Shown here in pieces: positions 51,377 through 59,273 of a DNA stretch of 64,000 nt (positions within the stretch are counted from its first letter, which is position 1; each line of letters begins with the position of its first letter). The notes under the pieces were generated by a model. It did not search any database. It worked only from the letters and a program-made list of their open reading frames with translations, and was not told the origin of the DNA. This stretch comes from JBPCQA01 sp050998615. Its GTDB lineage: Bacteria; Actinomycetota; Actinomycetes; Propionibacteriales; Nocardioidaceae. Location of the stretch: assembly GCA_050998615.1 (NCBI GenBank), contig JBPCQA010000021.1, positions 16,357 through 80,356 on the forward strand, read 5' to 3'. Both the position numbers and the translations under genes were made by a program.

Positions 51377-52481
51377 CCGCGATCACCTCCAGCGCCTCGG
51401 CGAATGTGGCCATGCTGTGACCGGCAATGAAGTCGTCAACAAACGGCAGGGCCGCGACAATCCCGCTCTGCACAGGTTGGTAGCCGTGCTTGCCCTGATG
51501 TGGGTTCACCCAGACCACCCGATGGGCGAGCCTGTGCAGTCGCCGCATCTGCTCTGCCAGAGTCACGGCATCGCCGCGCTCCCACCCGTCACTGACGATG
51601 ACGACGACCGCGCCGCGCGCCAGCCCACGCTGACCCCACCGCTCCAGGAAGGCTTGCATCGCCTCACCGAGCCGGGTGCCGCCTGACCAGTCGGGGACTG
51701 CCTGCCCGGCTGCCTCGAGCGCGGCCTCGCCGTCGCGCTGTCGCATCGCCCGGGTGACCCGGGTCAGCCGGGTGCCGATCGTAAAAACCTCGGTGGCGGC
51801 CCGATCGGCCGAGGTCACTACATGCGCCCAGCGCAGCATGCTGTCGGCGTACGGACCCATCGAGCCGGAAACATCGATGAGTACGACGACGCGGCGGGCC
51901 TTGGTGGACCGACCGCGATGGCGCAACCGGGCCGGCTCGCCGCCACGTCGCAACTCCTCGCGCAGCGTGCGACGCGCATCGACCTCGCCTCGCCTGGCCG
52001 GCCGCCTCCGGGCTGATCGGCGCCGCGGCAGGTGCGCCGTAAGGGCCCCGAACAGCCGGCCCAACTCGGCTCGCTCGGCGGCGCTCAGCTCGGCAATGTC
52101 TCGGTGACGCAACACTTCGACCGCGCTGGCGGCCGCCGCCAGCACGGTCTCGTCCTCGCCCTCGCCGCTGGAGTCGTCCCCCTCACCGAGGTCGGCCTGG
52201 GCCACCCGCCGCATCGACTCGCGCGGCGACGCGGGAACCAGCGCTTGGCCGCTGAACCAGGCGGCAAACACGCAGTCATAGCGCGCCAGGTCGTCAGGGT
52301 TGCCACACAGCGTCGCCCGACCGACCCAGTAGACGGCGGTCTGATCGTCGGCGCCGAGAAGAGCGCACGCGCGCATGAACTCGTGGGTGCGGTCGGGCGT
52401 GACCGGCACACCCGCGGACCGGCAAGCGACCCCGAAGGCGGCCAGGATCTCCTCGGTGGGGTGGTAGGGGGTAACGGTCAC
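51369..52481 (-). CDS. coxE: CoxE-like VWA-domain protein
   Basis: 370 residues. The N-terminal half is helical with an acidic tract; the C-terminal VWA domain has the MIDAS motif DVSGS at 203-207 (VVVLIDVSGSMGPY) and the later SDGWERGD. With CoxD it forms the MoxR-VWA maturation system for the molybdenum hydroxylase. Located 13 bases downstream of coxD on the minus strand; start GTG/ATG at 52481. Confidence 0.88.
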   Translation of the reverse strand: MTVTPYHPTEEILAAFGVACRSAGVPVTPDRTHEFMRACALLGADDQTAVYWVGRATLCGNPDDLARYDCVFAAWFSGQALVPASPRESMRRVAQADLGEGDDSSGEGEDETVLAAAASAVEVLRHRDIAELSAAERAELGRLFGALTAHLPRRRSARRRPARRGEVDARRTLREELRRGGEPARLRHRGRSTKARRVVVLIDVSGSMGPYADSMLRWAHVVTSADRAATEVFTIGTRLTRVTRAMRQRDGEAALEAAGQAVPDWSGGTRLGEAMQAFLERWGQRGLARGAVVVIVSDGWERGDAVTLAEQMRRLHRLAHRVVWVNPHQGKHGYQPVQSGIVAALPFVDDFIAGHSMATFAEALEVIADA

Positions 52482-52494
52482 GCCGGCCCACCAG

Positions 52495-53382
52495 TCATGA
52501 TGGAGCGAGGATCTTGTTGAGCGAGGCGCGCACCCGTTCGGCGTCCTCGCGGTATTTCAGCACGGCACCCAGCGTGATCGCGGCCGCTTCGAGGTCGAGC
52601 CCGGAATGCCCCAGCGTGTCGAGTGCTTGTGCCCAGTCGAGAGTCTCCGCGACTCCCGGGGGTTTGACCAGATCGCCACGTGAGCGCAACCGGGCAGTGG
52701 CCCCGGCGACCTGCTCGGCGAGTTTTACCGGCACCTGCGGAAGTCGACGTCGTACGATCTCGATCTCGCGCGCCAGGCCTGGATGGTCTAGCCAGTGGTA
52801 GAGACAGCGACGCTTGAGGGCGTCGTGCACCTCGCGAGTGCGGTTCGACGTGAGCACCACGATCGGCGGTGTGGGCGCGGTGACCGTGCCGAACTCGGGG
52901 ATGCTCACCTGGTTGGTGGACAGCACTTCGAGCAAGAACGCCTCGAACTCGTCGTCGGCCCGGTCGATCTCGTCGATCAGGAGCACCACCGGGCTTTCGC
53001 GCAGTGCCCGCAAGATCGGTCGGGCCACCAAGAAGCGCTCGTCAAACAGCGACTTCTCGACCTCTGCCTGATCGACACTGTCATCGCCCTTGGTGGCCTC
53101 GACGGTCCGCAGATGCAGGATCTGGCGGGCGAAGTCCCAGTCGTACAAGGCCTGGCTGGCGTCAATGCCCTCGTGACACTGCAGTCTGATGAGCGGCACG
53201 TCGAGGGCTTGCGAGAACGCCTCTGCCAGCGCAGTCTTGCCGGTGCCCGGCTCACCCTCGAGCAGCAGCGGCCGATGCATCGCAAGGGCAAGGAAGCCGA
53301 TCGTGGCCAGCCCGTCGTCGGCCAGGTAGCCCGTCTGGGAGAGCAGCCCCGCGAGCTCGGAAGCTGAAGTGACGTCATGCAC
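52495..53382 (-). CDS. coxD: CoxD-like MoxR AAA+ ATPase
   Basis: 295 residues of the MoxR family. Walker A GEPGTGKT is at 43-50, Walker B is in VVLLIDEIDRADDEFEAFLL, and sensor-1 in PPIVVLTSNRTREVHDALKR. CoxD-type ATPases act with CoxE in late assembly of the Mo/Cu site of CO dehydrogenase. Starts one base before the end of mocA; ATG at 53382. Confidence 0.9.
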   Translation of the reverse strand: MHDVTSASELAGLLSQTGYLADDGLATIGFLALAMHRPLLLEGEPGTGKTALAEAFSQALDVPLIRLQCHEGIDASQALYDWDFARQILHLRTVEATKGDDSVDQAEVEKSLFDERFLVARPILRALRESPVVLLIDEIDRADDEFEAFLLEVLSTNQVSIPEFGTVTAPTPPIVVLTSNRTREVHDALKRRCLYHWLDHPGLAREIEIVRRRLPQVPVKLAEQVAGATARLRSRGDLVKPPGVAETLDWAQALDTLGHSGLDLEAAAITLGAVLKYREDAERVRASLNKILAPS

Positions 53383-54015
53383 CTAGTCAGGATCGCCCAT
53401 CGCGAGCCATTCCCCAAGCGCGTGCGCGGTGTCCACATCTTCGCCAGAACCGATGTCGCCGCATTCCACCAGCCGCACCGACCGCGACTTGAGGTAGTCC
53501 CGCGCGCCCCGGTCGGCGTGCGCGACGTCAAGGGCGCCGTGCCAGTGGTCGCGACCGAGCAAGACTGGGTGACCGGGGACGCCGTCGTACGACGCCCGTG
53601 CCAGCACGCCGGGAGCGCCGAGGTTGATCAGCCGTCGAACCACCGCGGCTCCGACACCCGGTGTGTCGACGAGCATGACGATCACCGCACCGGCGGCCGG
53701 TTGGTCAGCGATCACCGCGCCGAGCCCAGCACGTAGTGAGGCGCCCATGCCGTCTGCCCAGTCAGCCGCCCCAATAATCGTGACCGAGGCGCGGCCCCGG
53801 GTTTCGGATGTCAGCTGACGCTGCACGTGCTCGGCCTCGGCACCCAGGACGACGTACGACGCGTCAACGCCGCCATCGCGCAATGCGTCGACCGCCCGCC
53901 CCAGCCAACTGCGTCCGTCCCGATCGGTGACCAGCGCCTTGGGCCGGCCCAGGCGAGTCCCGGCACCAGCCGCCAGCAGTAGCCCGATCACCGGGCCTGC
54001 GGGCGCCGGCGTCAT
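53383..54015 (-). CDS. Molybdenum-cofactor cytidylyltransferase-like (MocA/MobA) protein
   Basis: 210 residues with the nucleotidyltransferase start GLLLAAGAGTRLGRPKALV and the Asp-rich VIVMLVDTPGVGAAVVRRL. MocA adds CMP to molybdopterin to make the MCD cofactor used by this hydroxylase class. Start overlaps the dipeptidase stop by 4 bases (ATGA). Confidence 0.88.
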   Translation of the reverse strand: MTPAPAGPVIGLLLAAGAGTRLGRPKALVTDRDGRSWLGRAVDALRDGGVDASYVVLGAEAEHVQRQLTSETRGRASVTIIGAADWADGMGASLRAGLGAVIADQPAAGAVIVMLVDTPGVGAAVVRRLINLGAPGVLARASYDGVPGHPVLLGRDHWHGALDVAHADRGARDYLKSRSVRLVECGDIGSGEDVDTAHALGEWLAMGDPD

Positions 54016-55121
54016 GTCGACGTTGCGTCTTGCATGCTTCGCATCGCCTGGAGCACGTTGCCATGGCCGAGTTTGACCAACTCTGGCTCAGACCACCCGC
54101 GCCGACGAAGAGTCTCGAAGAGCAGCGGGTAGCTCGACACGTCGGCCATCCCCTCAGGGAAGAACATTGCCCCGTCGTAGTCGCCGCCGATGCCGACGTG
54201 ATCGACACCGGCCACGTCGCGGATGTGCTCGACGTGGTCCGCGATCTCGTCAACGGTGCAAGCCGGGGGTGGGTCGCCGGTCAAACGCTCACTGATCACG
54301 ATGTCCACGTCTGAGAACCTGCGCCGGTCGCCGCCGCGCTGCACGGCCATGTCGAGGCACTCGGCGTACCAGTCGGCAACGCCCTGGGAGACGAACATCG
54401 GCACGAACGCGACCATGCAGACGCCGCCGTTGCCTGGCAGTTGGGCGAGTACGTCATCGGGGACGTTGCGGTTGATGTCACACACCGCCCTCGCACAGCT
54501 GTGGCTGAAGATCACCGGCGCGGATGTCGCATCCAACGCGTCGCGCATTACGTCCGCGGACACATGGCTCAAGTCCACGAACATGCCGATCCGGTTCATC
54601 TCCCGCACCACGTCCCGGCCAAAGTCCGTGAGACCGCCGACCGCGGCCACGTCCGTCGCGGAGTCGGCCCAGGGCACATTCTCGTTATGGGTCAAGGTCA
54701 TGTAACGGACACCCAGCGAGTGCATCATCCGCAACGTGCCCAACGAGTTGTCGATGCTATGGCCACCCTCGATGCCGAGCAACGAGGCGATATGCCCGGC
54801 GTTCACGGCGAACTCCACCTCGGATGGCGTAGTCGCCAGCGCGAGCTCGTTGGGATAACGCGCCACCATCGCGTGCACGAAGTCGATCTGCTCAAGCGTG
54901 GCAGTAACAGCGGCATCACCTGCCAGCGAGCACGGGACGAAGACGGACCAAAACTGCGCACCAACGTTGCCGGCGCGCAGCCGGGGCATGTCGGTGTCGA
55001 GATCCGAAACCACCGTGCAGAGGTCTGCCCGGTCGAAGTCGTAGCCGTACTGGGTGCGCATCGCCCACGGCAGGTCGTTGTGCCCGTCGAAGACGTACAC
55101 GTCGTCGTGCCGCTGGGACAT
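54012..55121 (-). CDS. Membrane-type (M19) dipeptidase
   Basis: 369 residues of the renal-dipeptidase family. Metal ligands are in FDGHNDLPW (His, Asp), the Glu in GIEGGHSI, and the later His residues in SHSCARA and DVAGVDHVGIGGDYDG. It hydrolyses dipeptides with two zinc ions; unusually, it leads this molybdenum-hydroxylase operon, so a role beyond peptide use is possible. ATG at 55121 follows GAGGAGGCATCG. Confidence 0.88.
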   Translation of the reverse strand: MSQRHDDVYVFDGHNDLPWAMRTQYGYDFDRADLCTVVSDLDTDMPRLRAGNVGAQFWSVFVPCSLAGDAAVTATLEQIDFVHAMVARYPNELALATTPSEVEFAVNAGHIASLLGIEGGHSIDNSLGTLRMMHSLGVRYMTLTHNENVPWADSATDVAAVGGLTDFGRDVVREMNRIGMFVDLSHVSADVMRDALDATSAPVIFSHSCARAVCDINRNVPDDVLAQLPGNGGVCMVAFVPMFVSQGVADWYAECLDMAVQRGGDRRRFSDVDIVISERLTGDPPPACTVDEIADHVEHIRDVAGVDHVGIGGDYDGAMFFPEGMADVSSYPLLFETLRRRGWSEPELVKLGHGNVLQAMRSMQDATST

Positions 55122-55140
55122 CGATGCCTCCTCTGCCAAC

Positions 55141-55161
55141 CTAGCGCCCAAGGATCGCTAG
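55141..55161. repeat. 21-bp palindrome, second copy
   Basis: CTAGCGCCCAAGGATCGCTA and one further base match the palindrome at 15051-15071 (reverse complement) with one substitution. It lies 20 bases upstream of the dipeptidase start, where it could affect transcription of the mocA-coxD-coxE-xdhC block. Confidence 0.6.
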
Positions 55162-55283
55162 TGCACGTTACCCGGCCACGACGGCCAGCTCACCAGCAAA
55201 GTGCAACGCATCGAGCAGCGTCTCGCGGCCAGATAGCCGAGGAGCTGCTGGCCTGTCAGGACGGCTCGGCTTAGAGCGAGCTC

Positions 55284-55418
55284 TTATTGGTGCTTGCGTC
55301 GCTCCAGGGCTCGCTGCACCCGAGACTCAGGCTGCCCGAGCAGCTTGGCCAAGATTTGCGTCCGAAACGTGTAGGCCGCCACCGCGACGACCACGATTAT
55401 CAACAGGATCCACCACAT
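55284..55418 (-). CDS. 44-residue membrane protein
   Basis: ATG at 55418 to TAA at 55284 encodes a protein with one N-terminal helix (WWILLIIVVVAVAAYTF) and a charged tail containing ILAKLLGQPESRVQRALERR. The amphipathic basic tail and the length resemble small actinobacterial membrane proteins of unknown role. It is too short for most gene finders. No strong ribosome site is visible. Confidence 0.5.
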   Translation of the reverse strand: MWWILLIIVVVAVAAYTFRTQILAKLLGQPESRVQRALERRKHQ

Positions 55419-55447
55419 ACTGACAGCCTACGTGGGGGATCCAGACG

Positions 55448-55479
55448 CGCCCGGTGATCCCTATCTGCGCAGGCTCTTA
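55448..55479 (-). repeat. Partial AGAGCC element forming the sedolisin C-terminus
   Basis: The sequence up to TAAGAGCCTGCGC matches one arm of the element at 57091. It encodes the last residues of the sedolisin (KSLRR) and its stop, showing the element has become coding. Confidence 0.65.
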
Positions 55480-57050
55480 ATCGTTTGCAGCAGTTGTACG
55501 CCGTCCGGCACGCCCAGGCCGGTGCACGGATCCCAGCCCGGACCGGCCGAGTAGGCGCCGTTGTCGCCTTGGGTGATGTCCCGGAAACCCGAGGCGACCT
55601 GACCGGCTGTCACGCCGGCGTACAACGTGGGTTGCAGTAGGCCGAGCTTCTTGCCGGTGGCCTGCACCAACCTGGCGACCAGCGCCGCCCAAAGCGGCGA
55701 AACCGCGCTGGTGCCACCGATGACCTCGTCGTTGCCGTCGACTCGCACCTGGTAGCCGGTTCGTGGGTCGGCATCCGCAGCCACGTCCGGCACCCCGCGT
55801 CCCCCACTCCCCGACGCAGTTGGGACACCTGCGCTCTGCTGCCACGTGGGCAGCGCGAACACGTCGCTCACCCCGCCACCAGTGGCGCCCTGGCCGACGC
55901 CGTTGTTCCACACCGTCTCGGTCGTCACCGCCCCAGACGTCGCGTCCGCGTCCAGATGGGTGCCCCCACAGGCCAGCGCATGCGGGCTGGAGGCTGGGAA
56001 GTCGACATGCACCTTCCCGTCGGTGGCGCGATCGGCGGAGCCGTCGTCCCCGGCGGCAGCCGTCACGGTGACGCCGAGCGCGGCCGCGTCGGCGAACGCC
56101 TGGTCGAGCGCGGTGCGCGCCTGACCTGTCCAGGCGTCCTCGCTTTGACCCCAGCTGATGCTGAGCGCCGTCGGCACCGGGTTGGCGTGGGCCGCCTGGC
56201 TGACCGCGTCGAGGAATCCGGCATCGGTGTTGGGGGCAAAGTAGACGATGATGGCGGCGCTTGGAGCGAGCGCCCCCGCCACCTCAATGTCTAGCAGCAC
56301 CTCGCCGTCGGCACCTTGCGGGTCTTGCCCTGGATTGTTGGCCGCGCCGTCGACACCAACCGCGGTCACCGTGGGGCCGGTGATGCCGAGCCCACCGAAA
56401 TAGGTGTCCAGGTCGGCCCGATCGAAGCCGCCGCCGAGCTCGATGATCGCGATGGTCTGGCCACTGCCGTCGGTCTGCGGCGGGAAGCTGTAGATGCTCG
56501 CGAGCTGGAGCGGCGTGTAGCTCTTGGTCACCGACCCTGGGGCGGCCACGCGAAGCAGGGTCCTGGCTTGCGGTCGGTCGTCGAGCCCGAGCACTGCCGT
56601 GACAACGCCATCGAGTGCCGCGGGGACGCTCAGACCTCCGGCTCGGCGACGAGAACTGACCGACTTCCCGTCAGCCTGTCGGGTGGTGGCCCGCTGCACC
56701 GACGTGCCGAAGACGAGGCCGAGCGCTCTGACACTGCCCGCTACGTGCATCAGCCGGGCGGCCTGGTCGGCGCTGACGATGTCGACGCCCAGGTCGGTCA
56801 GCGTCGACTTGACGAGCTCGACGTCGGCGGGGTCGGCGCCGTACGACGCTGCGAACTCCTCGCGAGGCAGTGGGTCTGCCCCGGTGGTGTCGGGCAGCTC
56901 GGCCCTGCGCCGCAAGACCAGCGTCAGCTCGATCCGGACAGCAGGATCCAGCGGCTCGAGCGACGTGTCTGGCTGGTCGACCGGGGGGCGCTCACTGCCC
57001 GCCAGCGGACGGAGGTCGAGGTGGTCGAGGTTGGGAAGCTGATCGCTCAT
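55461..57050 (-). CDS. Sedolisin (S53) serine-carboxyl peptidase
   Basis: 529 residues. An N-terminal propeptide of about 175 residues precedes the kumamolisin-like catalytic domain: Glu250 and Asp254 (GEVLLDIE), oxyanion Asp335 (AAGDDGS), nucleophile Ser448 (IGGTSAVSPL), and the calcium site in RDITQGDNGAYSAGPGWDPC. Such proteases work at acid pH after propeptide removal. No classical signal peptide is seen, so export is uncertain. The last codons lie in a repeat-derived arm. Confidence 0.9.
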   Translation of the reverse strand: MSDQLPNLDHLDLRPLAGSERPPVDQPDTSLEPLDPAVRIELTLVLRRRAELPDTTGADPLPREEFAASYGADPADVELVKSTLTDLGVDIVSADQAARLMHVAGSVRALGLVFGTSVQRATTRQADGKSVSSRRRAGGLSVPAALDGVVTAVLGLDDRPQARTLLRVAAPGSVTKSYTPLQLASIYSFPPQTDGSGQTIAIIELGGGFDRADLDTYFGGLGITGPTVTAVGVDGAANNPGQDPQGADGEVLLDIEVAGALAPSAAIIVYFAPNTDAGFLDAVSQAAHANPVPTALSISWGQSEDAWTGQARTALDQAFADAAALGVTVTAAAGDDGSADRATDGKVHVDFPASSPHALACGGTHLDADATSGAVTTETVWNNGVGQGATGGGVSDVFALPTWQQSAGVPTASGSGGRGVPDVAADADPRTGYQVRVDGNDEVIGGTSAVSPLWAALVARLVQATGKKLGLLQPTLYAGVTAGQVASGFRDITQGDNGAYSAGPGWDPCTGLGVPDGVQLLQTIKSLRR

Positions 57051-57090
57051 GCCCTAGGTCTACCCGCTCACACCGACATTCGCAGCATCC

Positions 57091-57255
57091 AAGAGCCCGC
57101 GCAGATAGGGGCGTCGGAAAGAGAGCGGGTCCTTCGCGCCCGGATGGCCAGGCCGAGGAGGGAGGCGCACCGGGGGTGCGCTGACCGACGAGAACGCAGC
57201 CAGCCGGGATGCGAGGGGCCGCGAGCCCGGCGACTCCCTATCCGCGCGGGCTCTA
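57091..57255. mobile_element. MITE-like inverted-repeat element
   Basis: 165 bases bounded by AAGAGCCCGCGCAGATAGGG (57091-57110) and CCCTATCCGCGCGGGCTCTA (57236-57255), 19-20-base terminal inverted repeats with one or two mismatches. No ORF for a transposase lies inside. The right part (57190-57255) recurs at 16539-16604. It could be a non-autonomous transposon or a large folded repeat. Confidence 0.65.
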
Positions 57256-57288
57256 CGCGGCCCGGGTGCTAAAGAACCGGACTCTAAC

Positions 57289-57326
57289 AAGATGGCCCCG
57301 ACCAAATCTTTGGTCGGGGCCATCTT
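57289..57326 (-). terminator. GroEL terminator
   Basis: AAGATGGCCCCGACCAAA and TTTGGTCGGGGCCATCTT form an 18-bp perfect stem with a 2-base loop, 50 bases after the groEL stop, followed on the minus strand by TTGTTAG. The strongest intrinsic-terminator-like hairpin of the window. Confidence 0.85.
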
Positions 57327-57375
57327 GCGCGTTTTGCATGAGCCGTTGACGCTGGCTCGAGGTAGGACCTCTAGG

Positions 57376-59010
57376 TCAGAAGTCCATGCCGCCCATGCCG
57401 CCGCCCATGTCGGGGGCACCGGCACCAGCAGATGCCTTCTCGGGCTTGTCTGCGACGACGGCCTCGGTGGTGAGGAACAACGCGGCGATCGAGGCGGCAT
57501 TCTGCAGTGCAGAGCGGGTCACCTTGACCGGGTCGTTGATACCGACCGACAGCATGTCGACGTACTCACCATTGGACGCGTCGAGACCGTGACCGGCTGG
57601 CAGGTTGCGGACCTTCTCGGCCACAACCCCGCCCTCGAGCCCGGCGTTGATCGCGATTCGCTTCAGCGGAGCCTCGGCGGCGAACTTGACGATGGCTGCG
57701 CCGGTGGCCTCATCACCTTCGAGCTCGAGCTTTTCGAACGCGACGGTTGCCGCCTGCGCCAAGGCCACGCCGCCACCGGCGACGATGCCCTCTTCGACGG
57801 CGGCCTTCGCGTTGCGAACGGCGTCCTCGATGCGGTGCTTGCGCTCCTTGAGCTCCACCTCGGTGGCTGCACCGACCTTGATCACTGCGACACCGCCGGC
57901 CAACTTGGCGAGCCGCTCTTGCAGCTTCTCGCGGTCGTAGTCGGAGTCGGAGTTGTCGATCTCGGTGCGGATCTGGTTGACGCGACCCTGGATCTGGTCG
58001 GTGTCACCGGAGCCCTCGACGATCGTCGTCTCGTCCTTGGTGACGACGACCTTGCGGGCCTGGCCGAGCAGGGAGATGTCCGTCGACTCGAGTTTGAGTC
58101 CGACTTCCTCGCTGATGACCTGGCCGCCGGTGAGGATCGCGATGTCGCCGAGCATGGCCTTGCGGCGGTCACCGAAGCCAGGAGCCTTGACGGCCACCGA
58201 CTTGAACGTGCCGCGGATCTTGTTGACAACGATGGTGGCCAGCGCCTCGCCCTCGATGTCCTCGGCGATGATCAGCAGCGCCTTGCCCGACTGCATGACC
58301 TTCTCCAAGACCGGCAACAGGTCCTTGACTGCCGAGATCTTCGAGTTGACCACGAGGACGTAGGGGTCGTCCAGGACGGCCTCCATGCGCTCGGTGTCGG
58401 TCACGAAGTACGGCGAGATGTAGCCCTTGTCGAAGCGCATACCCTCGGTGAGCTCGAGCTCGAGCCCGAAAGTGTTGCTTTCCTCGACGGTGATGACGCC
58501 TTCCTTGCCGACCTTGTCCATGGCCTCGGCGATGATCTCGCCGACGCTGGAGTCCCCGGCGGAAATGCCGGCGGTGGCAGCGATCTGTTCCTTGGTCTCG
58601 ACGTCCTTCGCGGCGGCGAAGAGCTGCTCGATGACAGACTCGACAGCAGCCTCGATGCCGCGCTTGAGCGCCATCGGGTTCGCGCCGGCGGCGACGTTGC
58701 GCAGACCTTCACGAACCATCGCTTGGGCGAGCACAGTCGCCGTCGTGGTGCCGTCACCGGCCACGTCGTCGGTCTTTTTGGCGACTTCCTTGACGAGCTC
58801 GGCGCCGATCTTCTCGTACGGGTCTTCGAGCTCGATTTCCTTGGCAATGGACACACCGTCGTTGGTGATCGTCGGTGCGCCCCACTTCTTCTCTAGGACG
58901 ACGTTGCGGCCCTTGGGCCCGAGCGTCACCTTGACGGCATCGGCGAGGGTGTTCATACCCCGCTCGAGTGCCCGGCGGGCGTCCTCGTTGAACGCAATGG
59001 TCTTCGGCAT
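57376..59010 (-). CDS. groEL: Chaperonin GroEL
   Basis: 544 residues, the standard length. ATP-binding motifs VTLGPKGRNVVLEKKWGAP and DDVAGDGTTTATVLA are present, and the C-terminus ends in the Gly/Met-rich tail MGGGMGGMDF, the housekeeping (GroEL2/Hsp65) type rather than His-rich. It folds proteins with GroES, which is not adjacent. Two CIRCE-type operators lie upstream; a strong terminator lies downstream, so it is monocistronic. Confidence 0.97.
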   Translation of the reverse strand: MPKTIAFNEDARRALERGMNTLADAVKVTLGPKGRNVVLEKKWGAPTITNDGVSIAKEIELEDPYEKIGAELVKEVAKKTDDVAGDGTTTATVLAQAMVREGLRNVAAGANPMALKRGIEAAVESVIEQLFAAAKDVETKEQIAATAGISAGDSSVGEIIAEAMDKVGKEGVITVEESNTFGLELELTEGMRFDKGYISPYFVTDTERMEAVLDDPYVLVVNSKISAVKDLLPVLEKVMQSGKALLIIAEDIEGEALATIVVNKIRGTFKSVAVKAPGFGDRRKAMLGDIAILTGGQVISEEVGLKLESTDISLLGQARKVVVTKDETTIVEGSGDTDQIQGRVNQIRTEIDNSDSDYDREKLQERLAKLAGGVAVIKVGAATEVELKERKHRIEDAVRNAKAAVEEGIVAGGGVALAQAATVAFEKLELEGDEATGAAIVKFAAEAPLKRIAINAGLEGGVVAEKVRNLPAGHGLDASNGEYVDMLSVGINDPVKVTRSALQNAASIAALFLTTEAVVADKPEKASAGAGAPDMGGGMGGMDF

Positions 59011-59129
59011 TCTCCGCGATTCCTCAGCGTCGAAGTGGATGGTCCGGGGTGATGCCCGCGACGGACGGCCCCTGCCTGCGCGGTCCCTTCCCGCCTCGGC
59101 GCTGGGGCCTCATCGAGCCCGGTCCTTGG

Positions 59130-59156
59130 TTGTCACTCTCTTGGTGAGAGTGACAA
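59130..59156 (-). promoter_or_regulatory. CIRCE-like operator 1
   Basis: TTGTCACTC-N9-GAGTGACAA is a perfect palindrome with the 9-base spacer of CIRCE (HrcA operator), differing from the consensus TTAGCACTC at positions 3-4 in both arms. Confidence 0.7.
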
Positions 59157-59164
59157 CACCGTGT

Positions 59165-59191
59165 TTAGCACTCGACATGCCCGAGTGCAAG
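59165..59191 (-). promoter_or_regulatory. CIRCE operator 2
   Basis: TTAGCACTC-N9-GAGTGCAAG matches CIRCE except at the last two bases of the right arm (TAA expected). Both operators lie in the 180-base upstream region of groEL, so HrcA control is likely. Confidence 0.85.
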
Positions 59192-59273
59192 CGAGCAGCC
59201 CACGAAATGGGGCGCAGCGCGCCGGTCCCGCCCGCACGGGGGCGCTTATGTGCCATTGGGGGAGGATCAGCGC

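Noticed and set aside
58427..59273. Long plus-strand open frame upstream of and continuous with the DppA-like gene
   Set aside because: It is antisense to groEL, has no ribosome site, and the DppA domain starts only at 59274.
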